Position numbers and translations under genes: made by a program
Source: an uncultured Erythrobacter sp.
GTDB taxonomy: Bacteria; Pseudomonadota; Alphaproteobacteria; Sphingomonadales; Sphingomonadaceae
Assembly: GCA_947495555.1 (NCBI GenBank)
Contig: CANLZI010000001.1
Coordinates: forward strand, 596,861-660,860
Length of the DNA stretch: 64,000 nucleotides
Direction of reading: 5' to 3'
Notes under the pieces: model-generated
Told to the model about the DNA's origin: nothing
Seen by the model: the letters and a program-made list of their open reading frames with translations, nothing else
Databases searched by the model: none
Shown here: in pieces, positions 23,995 through 33,357 of the stretch
Position numbering within the stretch: position 1 is the first letter of the stretch
How the letters are laid out: every line of letters begins with the position of its first letter

Positions 23995-26160
23995 TTAGTC
24001 TGTTCGATTACCCGTGATCAGGCGCACGCCGGAATGGCTGGCAAAAAAGCTCCACACCCAATTGATGACCACCGCTGCACGGTTGCGCGCACCGGTCAGG
24101 AAACCGACGTGGATCACGCCCCACAACCACCAGGCGAAGCTGCCCGAAAGCTTCCAGCGTCCAATATCGGCCACCGCAGCTTTGCGGCCAATCGTCGCCA
24201 GACTGCCTCGGTGTTTATAGATGAAAGGTTCAGGCTCATCCTTGCCCAACAATTCGGCCTCGACAATTTTCGCGACATGCGTTCCGGCCTGCTTTGCCGC
24301 CGGAGCAAGGCCGGGAACCAATTTGCCGTCCCAGGCTGAGCTGGCCGCGGTATCGCCAATCACAAAGATATCCTCATATCCTTGGGCGCGCAGTTGCTCG
24401 TCCACGATTACTCTGCCAGCGCGATCAGTCTCTACGTCAAGCCATTTGGCCGCAGGTGATGCGACCACGCCCGCGGCCCACAGCACAGTTTCGGTCTCGA
24501 TACGCTCATCATTGCCAATCAGGACATGGTCATGATCAATGCTGGTCACGCGCGAGTTGGTCCGCACCTCAACGCCCAGACATTCCAGCGATTGAGCCGC
24601 CTTTGCCGACAATTCTTCGGGAAACTGGGGCAGAATTCGCTCGGCCGATTGCACCAGGACGACGCGCGCACTGGCAGGGTCAACGGTGCGAAACTCGCGC
24701 TCCACGCTTACCTGGGCCAGCTCTGCAATTGCGCCCGCCAGTTCAACCCCGGTTGCCCCGCCGCCGACAATGACAAAGTTCAACAGGCGGCGAATTTGAT
24801 CAGGGTCATCGCTTGCTTCTGCCTGTTCAAAGGCGTCCAGGATGGCACCGCGCACCGCAACACCGTCCTCAACGGTCTTAAGGCCCGGCGCAAATTTGCC
24901 CCAGGTGTCATTGCCAAAATAGCTGTGCGAAGCTCCGGTCGCGATGACCAGCCGATCAAACGACACAGACTGGCCTGCGCCAAATGTCACGCGCTTGCTT
25001 TCACCATCAATCGCGCTGACGTCACCCTTGATGACCCGCACATTGCCGTCTTCCTTGAACAAGGACCGGATCGGCACAGCAATGTCGGCCGGGTTCAAAG
25101 TTGCCGAGGCAATTTGGTACAATAGCGGCTGGAACAGATGGTAATTGTTCTTGTCGATCAGAGTGATCCGCACGGGCAGGCGTTTGAGCCGATTGACCGC
25201 GGCAAGCCCGCCAAACCCGGCACCAACCACCACAATATGCGGCCAATGGTCCGGGATATCCTTATACTCTCGGTCGAACAGGATGTGTTTTTCCATCCAG
25301 CTGCCGAAGGCTCCATCAACGGAAGGAAAGCCGGGTCCGCGTCCGTCATAAATGGCCAGCAATAGGACGGGATAAAATGTGATGTCTGGGTGGATGCCGC
25401 TGATCACCACAGCACCGATGGCGACCAACAAGGCAAAGGCGACCAAGCTGGTCATCCAACCGATGATGAGCATTATGGCAAAGGTGATCACCAACCAATC
25501 GGGAATGCCGGCAAAGCTGCCCATCGGTAGCCACGTGGCCAGCGCGATAGAGGGTTCGAAATACCCTACCGAAGCGATCATGCTCAGCGCCAGCCACAGC
25601 CGGATCAACAGCATGGCGACAGGAGCAATCTTCTCTCTCAGGAAATCGCCAAATATGGCCATTTGCGGTGCGAGCGGAAGCGCACTGTTGCGCAATCCTG
25701 AGGTGAACAGGCGATCCAGAGAGAAGGCCGCCGGGCCATAAATTGCGTACCAGATCAGCATGGCAATCAGGAACAAATTGGTCGTGGTGGGAATGTAATA
25801 GATCTGCGCCACGATCGTCAGAACACCCATCGCAATCGCCGCAGGTCTTGTGAACAATCCCAGCACCAGCAAAATCGGGCCGATCAGCTCAATCGATAGT
25901 CCCACGGCTGCCGCAGTTGCAGGCGCCATCCAGGGCACCGGATATTCTTGCGTCGCCAACAGCACGGCGGTGTCCCAATTGGCAAACTTTACCAGACCCG
26001 AACGCATAAAGAATTGCGCCACCGCAAATCGTACAAACAAATCGGTGAACGGCCAGAACACCTCTGCGCCGCCGCTGTACAATTTCGCCCATCGCCGCAC
26101 GGTTACGCGGACGAATGGCGGATAACGCTCCTCAAACAATCGGGGTGTGGTCGTGTTCAC
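23995..26160 (-). CDS. DoxX-type membrane domains fused to a type II NADH dehydrogenase
   Basis: A 721-residue fusion, start GTG with a GGAGG site. Residues about 35-150 and 175-290 are two DoxX-like four-helix membrane modules (WYAIYGPAAFSLDRLF; LLAIYDGRGPGFPSVDG). Residues 305-715 are an NDH-2 flavoprotein: FAD fold IVVVGAGFGGLAAVNRLKR (G313, G315, G318), NYHLFQPLLYQIA, NAD fold FVIVGGGATGVELAGAIAEL, WAAGVVASPAAKWL, and IFVIGDTAAS. NDH-2 moves electrons from NADH to quinone without pumping. The fusion would tether this enzyme and couple it to whatever the DoxX parts do, possibly redox or sulfur/quinol chemistry. Divergent from purB. Confidence 0.9.
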   Translation of the reverse strand: MNTTTPRLFEERYPPFVRVTVRRWAKLYSGGAEVFWPFTDLFVRFAVAQFFMRSGLVKFANWDTAVLLATQEYPVPWMAPATAAAVGLSIELIGPILLVLGLFTRPAAIAMGVLTIVAQIYYIPTTTNLFLIAMLIWYAIYGPAAFSLDRLFTSGLRNSALPLAPQMAIFGDFLREKIAPVAMLLIRLWLALSMIASVGYFEPSIALATWLPMGSFAGIPDWLVITFAIMLIIGWMTSLVAFALLVAIGAVVISGIHPDITFYPVLLLAIYDGRGPGFPSVDGAFGSWMEKHILFDREYKDIPDHWPHIVVVGAGFGGLAAVNRLKRLPVRITLIDKNNYHLFQPLLYQIASATLNPADIAVPIRSLFKEDGNVRVIKGDVSAIDGESKRVTFGAGQSVSFDRLVIATGASHSYFGNDTWGKFAPGLKTVEDGVAVRGAILDAFEQAEASDDPDQIRRLLNFVIVGGGATGVELAGAIAELAQVSVEREFRTVDPASARVVLVQSAERILPQFPEELSAKAAQSLECLGVEVRTNSRVTSIDHDHVLIGNDERIETETVLWAAGVVASPAAKWLDVETDRAGRVIVDEQLRAQGYEDIFVIGDTAASSAWDGKLVPGLAPAAKQAGTHVAKIVEAELLGKDEPEPFIYKHRGSLATIGRKAAVADIGRWKLSGSFAWWLWGVIHVGFLTGARNRAAVVINWVWSFFASHSGVRLITGNRTD

Positions 26161-26309
26161 TTGTGCAATACCTCCACCCCTTGTTTCGCGCCAGATGACG
26201 CTTTGTTACACTTATCCGCGACCATCGCGCCATGAATACGAACCATCCTCTTGCAAAGCGCCCCTTCACGCAATAGCCGCTCTTTCATCCTCGAGCATTT
26301 GGAGTCACT

Positions 26310-27620
26310 ATGGTCCCCCGTTACGCCCGCCCCGCCATGTCTGCATTGTGGGAACCCGAAGCGAAATATCGCATCTGGTTCGAGATTGAAGCGCATGCGA
26401 CCGAAAAATTGGGCGAGTTGGGCGTCGTTCCCGAAAGCGCGGCCAAGGCTTTGTGGGATTGGTGGGCAACCGAGCCAAAGATCGACGTTGAAGCGATTGA
26501 CGCCATTGAAGCGGTCACCAAGCATGACGTGATCGCCTTCCTGACTTGGGTGGCTGAGCAAGTGGGTGACGAGGCCCGCTTTATGCATCAGGGTATGACC
26601 AGCTCTGACGTGTTGGACACAACACTGGCGGTGCAATTGGCACGCGCCACAGACATCTTGTTGGCGGACATGGATGATTTGCTGGCCGCGCTGAAACGCC
26701 GCGCGGAGGAGCATAAATATACTCCCACCATCGGTCGCAGCCATGGCATCCATGCAGAGCCTGTGACCTTTGGCTTGAAACTAGCGCAAGCCTATGCCGA
26801 ATTTGATCGCTGCAAAGCCCGGCTGATTGCTGCGCGCGAGGAGATCGCCACCTGCGCCATCTCTGGTGCGGTGGGTACGTTCGCCAATATCGATCCCAGC
26901 GTGGAAGCCCATGTCGCAGAAAAACTCGGCCTGACTTCAGAGCCAATTTCCACCCAAGTCATCCCGCGCGATCGGCATGCGATGTATTTCAGTGTTCTGG
27001 CTGTGATCGCTGGCTCAATCGAGCGTGTGGCAGTTGAAGTGCGCCATTTGCAGCGCACCGAAGTGCTAGAGGCTGAGGAATATTTCTCGCCCGGGCAGAA
27101 GGGTTCTTCCGCCATGCCGCACAAGCGCAATCCGATTCTGACCGAGAATTTGACCGGACAGGCTCGGATGATCCGCAGCTATGCCTTGCCCGCGCTGGAA
27201 AATGTCGCTCTGTGGCACGAGCGCGACATTTCGCATTCTTCGGTTGAGCGCTTCATCGGACCTGATGCGACCATTACCCTAGACTTTGCGCTGGCACGAC
27301 TGACCGGAGTGATCGACAAATTGCTGGTCTATCCCGAGCGGATGCAGGCCAATATGGACCGTATGGGCGGGCTGATCCATTCGCAGCGTGTATTGCTGGC
27401 GCTAACCCAAAACGGCGTCAGTCGCGAGGATGCCTATCGTCTGGTGCAGCGCAATGCGATGAAGGTGTGGGAATCGGATGGCAGGCTGATGCTGCTCGAT
27501 CTGCTCAAGCAAGATGAAGAGGTCACCGCGGCTCTCAGCGATGCAGAGCTGGAGGAGCGGTTCGACCTCGCCTACCACTTCAAACAGGTGGATACGATTT
27601 TTGCGCGTGTGTTTGGTTGA
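26310..27620 (+). CDS. purB: adenylosuccinate lyase
   Basis: PurB cleaves fumarate from adenylosuccinate and SAICAR in purine synthesis. The 436-residue product starts MVPRYARPAMSALW after a TTTGGAG site and contains GMTSSDVLDTTLA, TPTIGRSHGIHAEPVTFGLK, and the fumarase-superfamily signature GSSAMPHKRNP. Confidence 0.97.
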   Translation: MVPRYARPAMSALWEPEAKYRIWFEIEAHATEKLGELGVVPESAAKALWDWWATEPKIDVEAIDAIEAVTKHDVIAFLTWVAEQVGDEARFMHQGMTSSDVLDTTLAVQLARATDILLADMDDLLAALKRRAEEHKYTPTIGRSHGIHAEPVTFGLKLAQAYAEFDRCKARLIAAREEIATCAISGAVGTFANIDPSVEAHVAEKLGLTSEPISTQVIPRDRHAMYFSVLAVIAGSIERVAVEVRHLQRTEVLEAEEYFSPGQKGSSAMPHKRNPILTENLTGQARMIRSYALPALENVALWHERDISHSSVERFIGPDATITLDFALARLTGVIDKLLVYPERMQANMDRMGGLIHSQRVLLALTQNGVSREDAYRLVQRNAMKVWESDGRLMLLDLLKQDEEVTAALSDAELEERFDLAYHFKQVDTIFARVFG

Positions 27621-27649
27621 TTGCCTATCCAATGTGATCGGTCGCCGAA

Positions 27650-27678
27650 TTGGACTCACGCCAGAAAAAGCCTAAGTT
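27650..27678 (+). promoter_or_regulatory. candidate promoter of lapA-pyrF
   Basis: TTGGAC (27650-27655) and TAAGTT (27673-27678) are 17 bases apart, about 35 bases before the lapA-like gene. An imperfect palindrome GCGGTATATGCCGC lies just downstream. Confidence 0.4.
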
Positions 27679-27714
27679 TGCGGTATATGCCGCAGTTTCG
27701 CAGAGGATATTGAA

Positions 27715-28077
27715 ATGCAGATCGTAAGAACTTTGGTCTGGGCGCTGATCTTGTTTGGCTTGCTGGCCTTTTCCTTTTTCAACTGGGAATCAGTCGAAGT
27801 GACACTGTGGGACAATCTGGTGCTGGAAACGAAAGTTCCCGCTCTGGTCATTATTTCATTCCTGTTGGGCTTGTTGCCCATGTGGGCGATCCATCGCGGC
27901 AACAGCTGGCGTCTTAACCGCCGCATTGCCTCTTTGGAAAATGCAGCCCGTTCCAGCGCGCTTGCGCGTCACGAACCGGCTGCGAGCGCTTCACCCGTTG
28001 CTGCGCCCGCCCCTGCACCGGCTCCTTCACCAACCGATGCTCCCAGCACAGACACATTGAACCCAACGAAAGACTGA
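27715..28077 (+). CDS. LapA domain (DUF1049) membrane protein
   Basis: A 120-residue protein with two membrane helices (LVWALILFGLLAFSFF and VIISFLLGLLPMWAIHR) separated by the FNWE.VEVTLW pattern of LapA/DUF1049 proteins, then a cytoplasmic helix and a Pro/Ala-rich tail. E. coli LapA works with LapB in control of LpxC and lipopolysaccharide synthesis; the same role here is only inferred. It precedes pyrF by 6 bases, so the two are co-transcribed. Confidence 0.8.
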   Translation: MQIVRTLVWALILFGLLAFSFFNWESVEVTLWDNLVLETKVPALVIISFLLGLLPMWAIHRGNSWRLNRRIASLENAARSSALARHEPAASASPVAAPAPAPAPSPTDAPSTDTLNPTKD

Positions 28078-28083
28078 ACCTTT

Positions 28084-28761
28084 ATGAGCAACCCTGTCTA
28101 CCTTGCCCTGGACGTTCCGCAATTGGATGCGGGCAAAGCATTGTTGGACAAGGTCAAAGCCCATATTGGCGGGGTTAAACTGGGTCTGGAGTTCTTCTGC
28201 GCGCATGGAGCGCATGGCGTGCACGAAATCGCGCACAGCGCCGGGCTTCCCATTTTCCTAGACCTGAAACTGCATGACATTCCCAACACCGTTGCGGGAG
28301 CCATGCAGGCCATTCACGTTTTGGAACCAGCAATTGTCACCGTCCACGCTTCGGGCGGTCGAGCGATGATGGAAGATGCAAAGGCCGCAGCAGCCGATGG
28401 CACCAAAGTGGTTGCCGTGACGATGCTCACCAGCATGGACGAACGCGACCTGCAACGCACCGGCGTGGCAGGCACTCCGCATGACCACGTTATGCGACTG
28501 GCCGAATTGGCCGAAGCATCGGGGCTGGATGGCATTGTCTGTTCAGGCCAAGAAGTTGGCGCGGTTCACAAGCAATGGAAAAAGGGCTTCTTCGTGGTCC
28601 CTGGCCTGCGCCCTGCTGGCAGCGCCGTAGGCGATCAAAAGCGCGTGGTAACACCCCGCCAAGCCCGCGATGATGGTGCCAGCGTGCTGGTCATCGGACG
28701 TCCGATCAGCCGGGCGGATGATCCCGCCATTGCTGCTCGTGCGATTGAAGCAACGCTTTAG
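28084..28761 (+). CDS. pyrF: orotidine 5'-phosphate decarboxylase
   Basis: PyrF makes UMP from OMP. The 225-residue TIM barrel has the catalytic array D60-x-K62-xx-D65 in FLDLKLHDIPNTV, and the C-terminal phosphate-binding GIR-type block VPGLRPAGSAVGDQKRVVTP and VIGRPISRADDP. It converges on a lipoprotein gene with 7 bases between the stops. Confidence 0.96.
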   Translation: MSNPVYLALDVPQLDAGKALLDKVKAHIGGVKLGLEFFCAHGAHGVHEIAHSAGLPIFLDLKLHDIPNTVAGAMQAIHVLEPAIVTVHASGGRAMMEDAKAAAADGTKVVAVTMLTSMDERDLQRTGVAGTPHDHVMRLAELAEASGLDGIVCSGQEVGAVHKQWKKGFFVVPGLRPAGSAVGDQKRVVTPRQARDDGASVLVIGRPISRADDPAIAARAIEATL

Positions 28762-28768
28762 GCTGCAG

Positions 28769-29209
28769 TCATTCCTGTACAGCTTTCAAATCGTCTATTG
28801 TTACTTTGAGCAACGGGGACTCGACGTCCCACCGCACCAATTTCATGTCTTCGGCCTGCCCGATAAAGGTGAAAACCTGCATACCCTCACCGCGTTCAAA
28901 ATCGGTGTCCATGGCGACCAACGTCGTTGTCACGCCATTGGCGGTGTTCACGTTGAAATTGGTTCGTTCTGACGATTTGATACCGCCCAATCGGGTGCTA
29001 AGTATTTGATTACGGTCGGCAAATTCTTGTTTGGATGTCTCTTCGCGAAATTGTTTGCCAGTCATCCGCCAAAGCTGATCGACGTTGCCGCTGGAATAGG
29101 CTCGCTCAAAGCTCTCCACCCGTTGTTCAGCGACCTCTAAATTTGCCAGTGGATTGCATGCGCCCAACGCAAGCGCCGCAAACATTGCTGTCATCAACTT
29201 TCGAAACAT
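28769..29209 (-). CDS. lipoprotein, DUF4019-like
   Basis: A 146-residue predicted lipoprotein: MFRKLMTAMFAALALGAC places the lipid-modified cysteine at residue 18. The mature part has an alpha+beta fold suggestion with FERAYSSGNVDQLWRMTGKQFRE, resembling small NTF2-like DUF4019 proteins. Function unknown. Divergent from trpF. Confidence 0.7.
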   Translation of the reverse strand: MFRKLMTAMFAALALGACNPLANLEVAEQRVESFERAYSSGNVDQLWRMTGKQFREETSKQEFADRNQILSTRLGGIKSSERTNFNVNTANGVTTTLVAMDTDFERGEGMQVFTFIGQAEDMKLVRWDVESPLLKVTIDDLKAVQE

Positions 29210-29313
29210 CAGCCAAGGTCCCCTTTTCGCAGCCGATTGCTAATGCGAATTTCTAGTGCTTTGCAAGGCTTTCTCGCTTCACGAATGGCATCGCAGGGAC
29301 TAAAGCGACCCAC

Positions 29314-29952
29314 ATGAGCGAAAATGTTCAGATCAAGATTTGCGGGCTATCTACGCCCGAGACCGTGGATGCCGCGGTGGATGCCGGTGCCACTCACATT
29401 GGCCTGGTTCATTTTGAGCCGAGCACGCGGCATGTCAGCTTTGAAGATGCAGCCAAGCTGCGTCGACGGGTGCCGGCACATGTCAAAACTGTGCTGCTAA
29501 CCTCCAATGCCGAAATTCCGGTCATGGCTGAGGGGATCAACAAGGTGCGCCCCGATATCGTCCAGTTCCACGGTAGCGAAACGCCCGAATGGATCGCTTT
29601 GGTGCGCGAAAAGACCGGAGTTGAAGGATGGAAAGCACTCGGCCTGAAAGACAAAGGTACGCTGAAGCGCAGCTCCAAATATGTTGGCAAGGTGGATCTG
29701 CTGCTGTTCGATGCGCCGGCCAAGGCCTTGCCTGGCGGTAATGGCGAAACCTTCCGGTGGGACCTGCTCAACGGGCACAGGCATGCCGTTGACTGGGGGC
29801 TGGCGGGCGGTTTGCATCCGGGCAATGTGGCCGAGGCGATCCGCGCGACCGGCACGCCCTTGGTCGATGCCTCTAGCGGATTGGAAAGCGCGCCGGGCGT
29901 GAAGGATGTGGACTTGATCCACGCCTTCTGCAAAGCGGCTTTGGAAGCCTGA
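29314..29952 (+). CDS. trpF: phosphoribosylanthranilate isomerase
   Basis: TrpF catalyses the Amadori rearrangement in tryptophan synthesis. The 212-residue barrel has QIKICGLSTPET with the general base C10, IVQFHGSETPEW, LLFDAPAKALPGGNGETFRWDLL and the general acid D in VDASSGLESAPGVKD. Start of the trpF-trpB-trpA-accD-folC cluster. Confidence 0.97.
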   Translation: MSENVQIKICGLSTPETVDAAVDAGATHIGLVHFEPSTRHVSFEDAAKLRRRVPAHVKTVLLTSNAEIPVMAEGINKVRPDIVQFHGSETPEWIALVREKTGVEGWKALGLKDKGTLKRSSKYVGKVDLLLFDAPAKALPGGNGETFRWDLLNGHRHAVDWGLAGGLHPGNVAEAIRATGTPLVDASSGLESAPGVKDVDLIHAFCKAALEA

Positions 29953-29972
29953 GGGACGCCTGAGCGAGAGCC

Positions 29973-31187
29973 ATGACCGAACAACCCAATTCTTTTAAGA
30001 ACCAGCCCGATGAACGCGGGCATTTTGGCCAGTTTGGCGGACGCTATGTCGCCGAAACGCTGATGCCGTTGATCCTCGATCTTGAGAAAGAGTATCGCGC
30101 CGCTCAAGCCGATCCAGCGTTCAAGGCTGAATTTGACGATCTGCTCGAACATTATGTCGGCCGCCCGTCCCCGCTTTATTTTGCAGAGCGGCTGACCGAA
30201 GCGCTGGGTGGCGCGCAAATCTGGTTCAAACGCGACGAGCTGAATCATACCGGCGCGCACAAGATCAACAATTGCATCGGGCAGATCCTGCTCGCGATCC
30301 GCATGGGCAAAACCCGCATTATTGCTGAGACCGGCGCTGGCCAGCACGGCGTTGCCACCGCCACAGTCTGCGCGCGCTTTGGCCTGCCTTGCGTGATTTA
30401 CATGGGCGCCGAAGATGTGAAGCGACAATCGCCCAATGTCTTCCGCATGAAGTTGCTGGGCGCAGAAGTCGTCCCCGTAACCAGCGGCGGCGCGACGTTG
30501 AAAGACGCCATGAACGAAGGGCTGCGCGATTGGGTCGCCAATGTGCACGACACATTCTACATCATCGGCACTGCTGCCGGACCGCATCCTTACCCTGAAC
30601 TGGTGCGCGATTTTCAAAGCGTGATTGGCAAGGAAGCGCGCGCGCAAATGCTCAGCCGCGCTGGCCGCCTGCCCGATCTGCTGATCGCCTGCATTGGTGG
30701 CGGATCGAACGCGCTGGGCCTGTTCCACCCTTTCCTCGATGATCCCGATGTAAAAATGCTGGGCGTCGAAGCAGCCGGACATGGACTAGATGGCGATGAG
30801 CACGCCGCCAGCCTGCTCGGCGGAGTTCCGGGCATTCTCCACGGCAACAAGACCTATCTTCTGCAGGACGAGGACGGTCAAATCACAGAAGGCCACTCGA
30901 TCAGCGCAGGTCTCGATTACCCCGGTATCGGCCCAGAGCACGCTTGGCTGAAAGAATCGGGCCGGGTCGAATACACCGCTGTGACCGATGAAGAGGCGCT
31001 GGACGGGTTTCAGCTGCTGTGCCGGACCGAGGGGATTATCCCCGCGCTTGAGCCCAGCCATGCCATCGCCGCCGTTGCCAAACGCGCCAAGGAAATGCCC
31101 GATGATTCGATCATCTTGATGAATCTTTGCGGCCGCGGCGACAAGGACATCTTCACCGTGGCTGAAAAGCTGGGAGTGGAGATTTAG
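29973..31187 (+). CDS. trpB: tryptophan synthase beta chain
   Basis: TrpB condenses indole and serine using PLP. The 404-residue product has [13 protein letters not shown], the PLP lysine K97 in [10 protein letters not shown], and the phosphate-binding GGGSNA block ([14 protein letters not shown]), with [14 protein letters not shown]. Normally trpA follows directly; here a membrane gene intervenes. Confidence 0.98.
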   Translation: MTEQPNSFKNQPDERGHFGQFGGRYVAETLMPLILDLEKEYRAAQADPAFKAEFDDLLEHYVGRPSPLYFAERLTEALGGAQIWFKRDELNHTGAHKINNCIGQILLAIRMGKTRIIAETGAGQHGVATATVCARFGLPCVIYMGAEDVKRQSPNVFRMKLLGAEVVPVTSGGATLKDAMNEGLRDWVANVHDTFYIIGTAAGPHPYPELVRDFQSVIGKEARAQMLSRAGRLPDLLIACIGGGSNALGLFHPFLDDPDVKMLGVEAAGHGLDGDEHAASLLGGVPGILHGNKTYLLQDEDGQITEGHSISAGLDYPGIGPEHAWLKESGRVEYTAVTDEEALDGFQLLCRTEGIIPALEPSHAIAAVAKRAKEMPDDSIILMNLCGRGDKDIFTVAEKLGVEI

Positions 31188-31191
31188 TCGA

Positions 31192-31710
31192 TTGACCGTA
31201 GACTACAGGCAGAAACTCCTGAAATGGTATTGCAGCATGCTGTTGACTTTGTTGACTATGCTCATCCCAGCTTTGCACTATTGGTTTTTTCGATTGCCAG
31301 AGCGGGTTCCCTACATTGAGGGAATCGATGAAATGGTTTTGCCACTAGGCGGATCATTGACCATTTACGCATATCTATTTCTACCCTTGCTCGCCTGGCA
31401 TGTGGGAGATTTTTCGTCTGACTTCCGCTTCAAGAACCAACTTGCAAGGTTGAGCCAGAGCTACAGAATTCTGTTTTGCGTTCTTTGCGCTCACGGGCTT
31501 TTGCAAATTCTGGTTTCATCTGGTTTCTTGAACGACCTATTCTGCCCAATTGTAGATTTGCCAGAGAATACGTTTCAGTTCGATGGCTGCGGGAGTTGGA
31601 CACCGCCCTGGCTATCCCTCATCGGGGTCAGCACTTGGATAACGATCTGCTTGCTAGCCATTTCAAAGGTGGCAATTTCGGTAATTCTCTTCATGAAGAA
31701 AGATACATGA
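31192..31710 (+). CDS. multi-pass membrane protein of unknown function, inserted between trpB and trpA
   Basis: A 172-residue protein with four hydrophobic helices (about residues 14-33, 57-72, 92-112, 142-166) and cysteine-rich loops. Start is uncertain: TTG at 31192 or ATG at 31237. The DNA is visibly poorer in GC and uses different codons (TTT, TTA, AAT) from trpB and trpA. Its stop overlaps the trpA start as ATGA, so trpA translation may depend on it. No family recognised. The position and composition suggest a recent insertion that kept the operon in frame. Confidence 0.7.
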   Translation: MTVDYRQKLLKWYCSMLLTLLTMLIPALHYWFFRLPERVPYIEGIDEMVLPLGGSLTIYAYLFLPLLAWHVGDFSSDFRFKNQLARLSQSYRILFCVLCAHGLLQILVSSGFLNDLFCPIVDLPENTFQFDGCGSWTPPWLSLIGVSTWITICLLAISKVAISVILFMKKDT

Positions 31711-32480
31711 CCCGCTTCTCCTCCGCCTTTTCCGCTCCCGCACTCGTTTGTTTCATCACCGCTGGAGATGGAGACACGGCAGCCAATCTTGACGCATTGG
31801 TCGAGGGCGGCGCCGATGTGATCGAGCTGGGCATGCCTTTCACCGATCCGATGGCCGATGGCCCCGCCATTCAGGCCGCCAATCTGCGCAGCCTGGGCGC
31901 TGGTACGACCACCGCCGATGTGCTCCAAATCGCGACCGACTTCCGCGCTCGTCACCCCGATGTGCCGCTGGTGCTGATGGGCTATGCCAATCCGATGATC
32001 CGTCGCGGGTCTGAATGGTTTGCCGATGCGGCCAAGAAGGCTGGCGTTGATGGCGTTATCTGCGTCGATATACCGCCCGAGGAAGACGAAGAGCTTGGCC
32101 CCGCCCTACGCGATGCAGGGATTGCCCCCATTCGCCTCGCCACACCAACCACTGATGCCGCGCGCTTGCCGCGGGTTCTGCACGGCTCGCAAGGGTTCGT
32201 CTATTACGTCTCGGTCGCCGGGATTACTGGCAAGCAACAGGCCGCCCAGGCCAGCATTGAAGACAATGTCGCCCGCATCAAACAATCGACCGACCTACCC
32301 GTCGCGGTTGGCTTTGGCGTGCGAACACCGGAACAAGCTGCTGACATAGCTCGCGTCGCAGACGGCGTAGTGGTCGGCTCGGCTCTGGTCGAAATTGTGG
32401 GCGAATTTGGCAAAGATGCCCCGGCCAAGCTAAAGGAGCTGACATCGGCTCTCGCAGCGGCAGTACACGCCGCCCAATAA
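31707..32480 (+). CDS. trpA: tryptophan synthase alpha chain
   Basis: TrpA cleaves indole-3-glycerol phosphate and channels indole to TrpB. Start is the ATG at 31707 ([11 protein letters not shown]), giving 257 residues. Catalytic residues are E40 and D51 in [17 protein letters not shown], with [10 protein letters not shown] and [13 protein letters not shown] for phosphate binding. Confidence 0.97.
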   Translation: MTRFSSAFSAPALVCFITAGDGDTAANLDALVEGGADVIELGMPFTDPMADGPAIQAANLRSLGAGTTTADVLQIATDFRARHPDVPLVLMGYANPMIRRGSEWFADAAKKAGVDGVICVDIPPEEDEELGPALRDAGIAPIRLATPTTDAARLPRVLHGSQGFVYYVSVAGITGKQQAAQASIEDNVARIKQSTDLPVAVGFGVRTPEQAADIARVADGVVVGSALVEIVGEFGKDAPAKLKELTSALAAAVHAAQ

Positions 32481-32501
32481 CGCGTATTCTAGGATAGTTA
32501 G

Positions 32502-33350
32502 ATGAACTGGTTCACCCGCGTACGCAATTCGATCGGCTGGCTGCCCAAACGCACCAGCGACAAGGATCTTTGGGTCAAATGCCCGTCCTGTCAGGAAATG
32601 CTGTTCGAGCAGGAATATGCCGAGAATTTGCAGGTTTGCCCCCGCTGCCAACACCACGGCCGGATCGGCGCCGATGCGCGGATCGCGATAACGCTGGATG
32701 AAGGATATGATGTCCTACCCCAGCCCGAGGTCAAGGAAGACCCGCTCAAATTCAAAGACAGCAAGAAATACACCGACCGGTTGAAGCAAGCGCGGGCCAA
32801 GAACCCCCATCGCGATGCTTTCACCGTGGGATCGGGCACCATCCACGGCAATCCAGCCGTGGTGGGCGTGCAAGATTTCGGCTTTATGGGCGGATCGATG
32901 GGCATGGCAGTCGGAACGGCATTCTGCGCCGGAGCGGAGCGCGCCCTGACCCGCAAATGCGCCTATATCGTTGTTACCGCTGCAGGCGGTGCACGCATGC
33001 AGGAAGGCATTCTCAGCCTGATGCAAATGCCCAAGGCAACCGTCATGACGCGCCGCCTAAAAGAGGCTGGCCTTCCCTATATCGTGGTGCTGACCGACCC
33101 AACCACGGGCGGTGTTACGGCAAGCTATGCGATGCTGGGCGATGTTCAAATTGCCGAGCCAGGCGCTTTAATCGGCTTTGCCGGGCAGCGCGTGATCAAG
33201 GACACCATTCGCGAGAATTTGCCAGAGGGCTTCCAACGCGCGGAGTATCTCCACAAGCATGGCATGGTCGATATGGTGGTGCCCCGCAGCGAGATGAAGG
33301 AAACGCTGGCGACAGTGCTCGAATATCTCGCACCGAAGAAAGCGGCCTAA
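32502..33350 (+). CDS. accD: acetyl-CoA carboxylase carboxyltransferase beta subunit
   Basis: AccD with AccA transfers CO2 from biotin to acetyl-CoA. The 282-residue product has the N-terminal zinc ribbon with C27, C30, C46 and C49 (CPSC...CPRC), and the crotonase-fold core with [15 protein letters not shown] and [14 protein letters not shown]. The accD-folC linkage after trpA is widely conserved. Confidence 0.98.
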   Translation: MNWFTRVRNSIGWLPKRTSDKDLWVKCPSCQEMLFEQEYAENLQVCPRCQHHGRIGADARIAITLDEGYDVLPQPEVKEDPLKFKDSKKYTDRLKQARAKNPHRDAFTVGSGTIHGNPAVVGVQDFGFMGGSMGMAVGTAFCAGAERALTRKCAYIVVTAAGGARMQEGILSLMQMPKATVMTRRLKEAGLPYIVVLTDPTTGGVTASYAMLGDVQIAEPGALIGFAGQRVIKDTIRENLPEGFQRAEYLHKHGMVDMVVPRSEMKETLATVLEYLAPKKAA

Positions 33351-33357
33351 CCCAGCA

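Noticed and set aside
29409..30782. 457-residue minus-strand frame across trpF and trpB
   Set aside because: Spans two well-identified genes on the other strand and shows no domain pattern.
31192..31206. Resemblance of the membrane gene start (TTGACCG) to the trpA start (ATGACCCG), as a possible second insertion relic
   Set aside because: Only six or seven bases match and the similarity stops at once, so unlike the trmD case it can be chance.
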